A stretch of DNA of 64,000 bases from the NCBI GenBank assembly GCA_965222895.1, contig CBDCVB010000002.1, forward strand, positions 1-64,000, in the 5' to 3' direction. This document shows, piece after piece, positions 63,943 through 64,000 of the stretch. Numbering within the stretch: the first letter of the stretch is position 1; each line of letters starts with the position of its first letter. The position numbers and the translations under genes were made by a program. The stretch comes from Bin87 sp965222895 (GTDB lineage Bacteria; Chloroflexota; Dehalococcoidia; Lucifugimonadales; UBA3495). The notes beneath the pieces were generated by a model that did no database searches, was not told where the DNA came from, and was given only the letters and a program-made list of their open reading frames with translations.

Positions 63943-64000
63943 ATGGGCGTTTTTCACGCCAAAGTCAGGATCGGCAATTTGCACGGTGGCGACACTCACG
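63943..64000 (+). CDS. 5' end of a clan AA aspartic-protease-like gene
   Basis: AAGGAGG lies eight bases before ATG 63943. The 19 visible residues, MGVFHAKVRIGNLHGGDTH, resemble the N-terminus of small bacterial retropepsin-like proteins, whose DTGA motif would follow beyond the window. The call rests on little sequence. Confidence 0.4.
   Translation, partial: MGVFHAKVRIGNLHGGDTH

Overview
The window is about 58-60% G+C by eye. It looks like a chromosomal stretch of a free-living or symbiotic bacterium, most plausibly Chloroflexota (a Dehalococcoidia/SAR202-like lineage). The basis is indirect: a flavin amine oxidase, enolase-superfamily and SMP-30 catabolic cluster, a PAC2-family protein, ComEA/ComEC, and very heavy insertion-sequence load with intergenic repeats of the GTCATTGCGAG type. 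There is no rRNA or marker gene, so the taxonomy is low confidence.

Layout. 0-2.5 kb: an IS66 element inside a palindromic intergenic repeat, then a tandem array of the same repeat core. 2.6-6.7 kb: a PhnD-like binding protein, three PaREP1/HEPN-like units, a beta-hydroxyacid dehydrogenase and a class IV aminotransferase. 6.7-12.6 kb: a tightly overlapping three-gene operon (GHKL ATPase, unknown protein, DUF6339-like/PP-loop fusion) that looks like a defence or DNA-modification system; its first gene is split by an IS with a 6-bp target duplication. 12.6-16.3 kb: SMP-30 lactonase, sarcosine-oxidase-like flavoenzyme, mandelate-racemase-family enzyme and a fluoride channel. 16.4-19.3 kb: two IS66 copies side by side sharing one outer 8-bp duplication. 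19.4-22.2 kb: PAC2 protein, protoglobin, AroQ-like protein, a small ORF and tRNA-Glu. 22.4-27.7 kb: a decayed tRNA-associated integrative element (integrase, broken excisionase) filled with IS remnants. 27.8-31 kb: comEC and comEA.

31-38.6 kb is a graveyard of IS elements (ISAs1, IS5, a MITE) and broken small genes. 38.8-51.1 kb is a minus-strand block with different base use (T/G-rich on the plus strand): a PcfJ-like gene with three frameshifts, a decayed type I-E-like CRISPR array with exact 61-bp spacing, an IS1380 insertion, five unfamiliar long proteins and a C5-cytosine methyltransferase. It is probably an integrated mobile element of unknown kind.

51.1-64 kb is a defence-island-like segment: an MNT-HEPN fusion, a TnpB pseudogene, a compact minus-strand operon (NYN nuclease, DUF1156 adenine methylase, GIY-YIG nuclease) and, divergent from it, a DNA methyltransferase-HNH fusion whose frame is set by a 15-G tract. 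A fourth IS66 copy sits in the shared promoter gap. A clan AA aspartic-protease-like gene begins at the right edge.

The strongest candidates for undescribed biology are the GHKL/unknown/PP-loop operon (6.7-12.6 kb), the NYN/DUF1156/GIY-YIG operon with its divergent phase-variable-looking methyltransferase-HNH gene (56.7-63.9 kb), and the unknown element at 38.8-51 kb. Many genes here are broken by single-base indels at short homopolymers, so some breaks could be sequencing errors. All family calls are by eye; no search was run.
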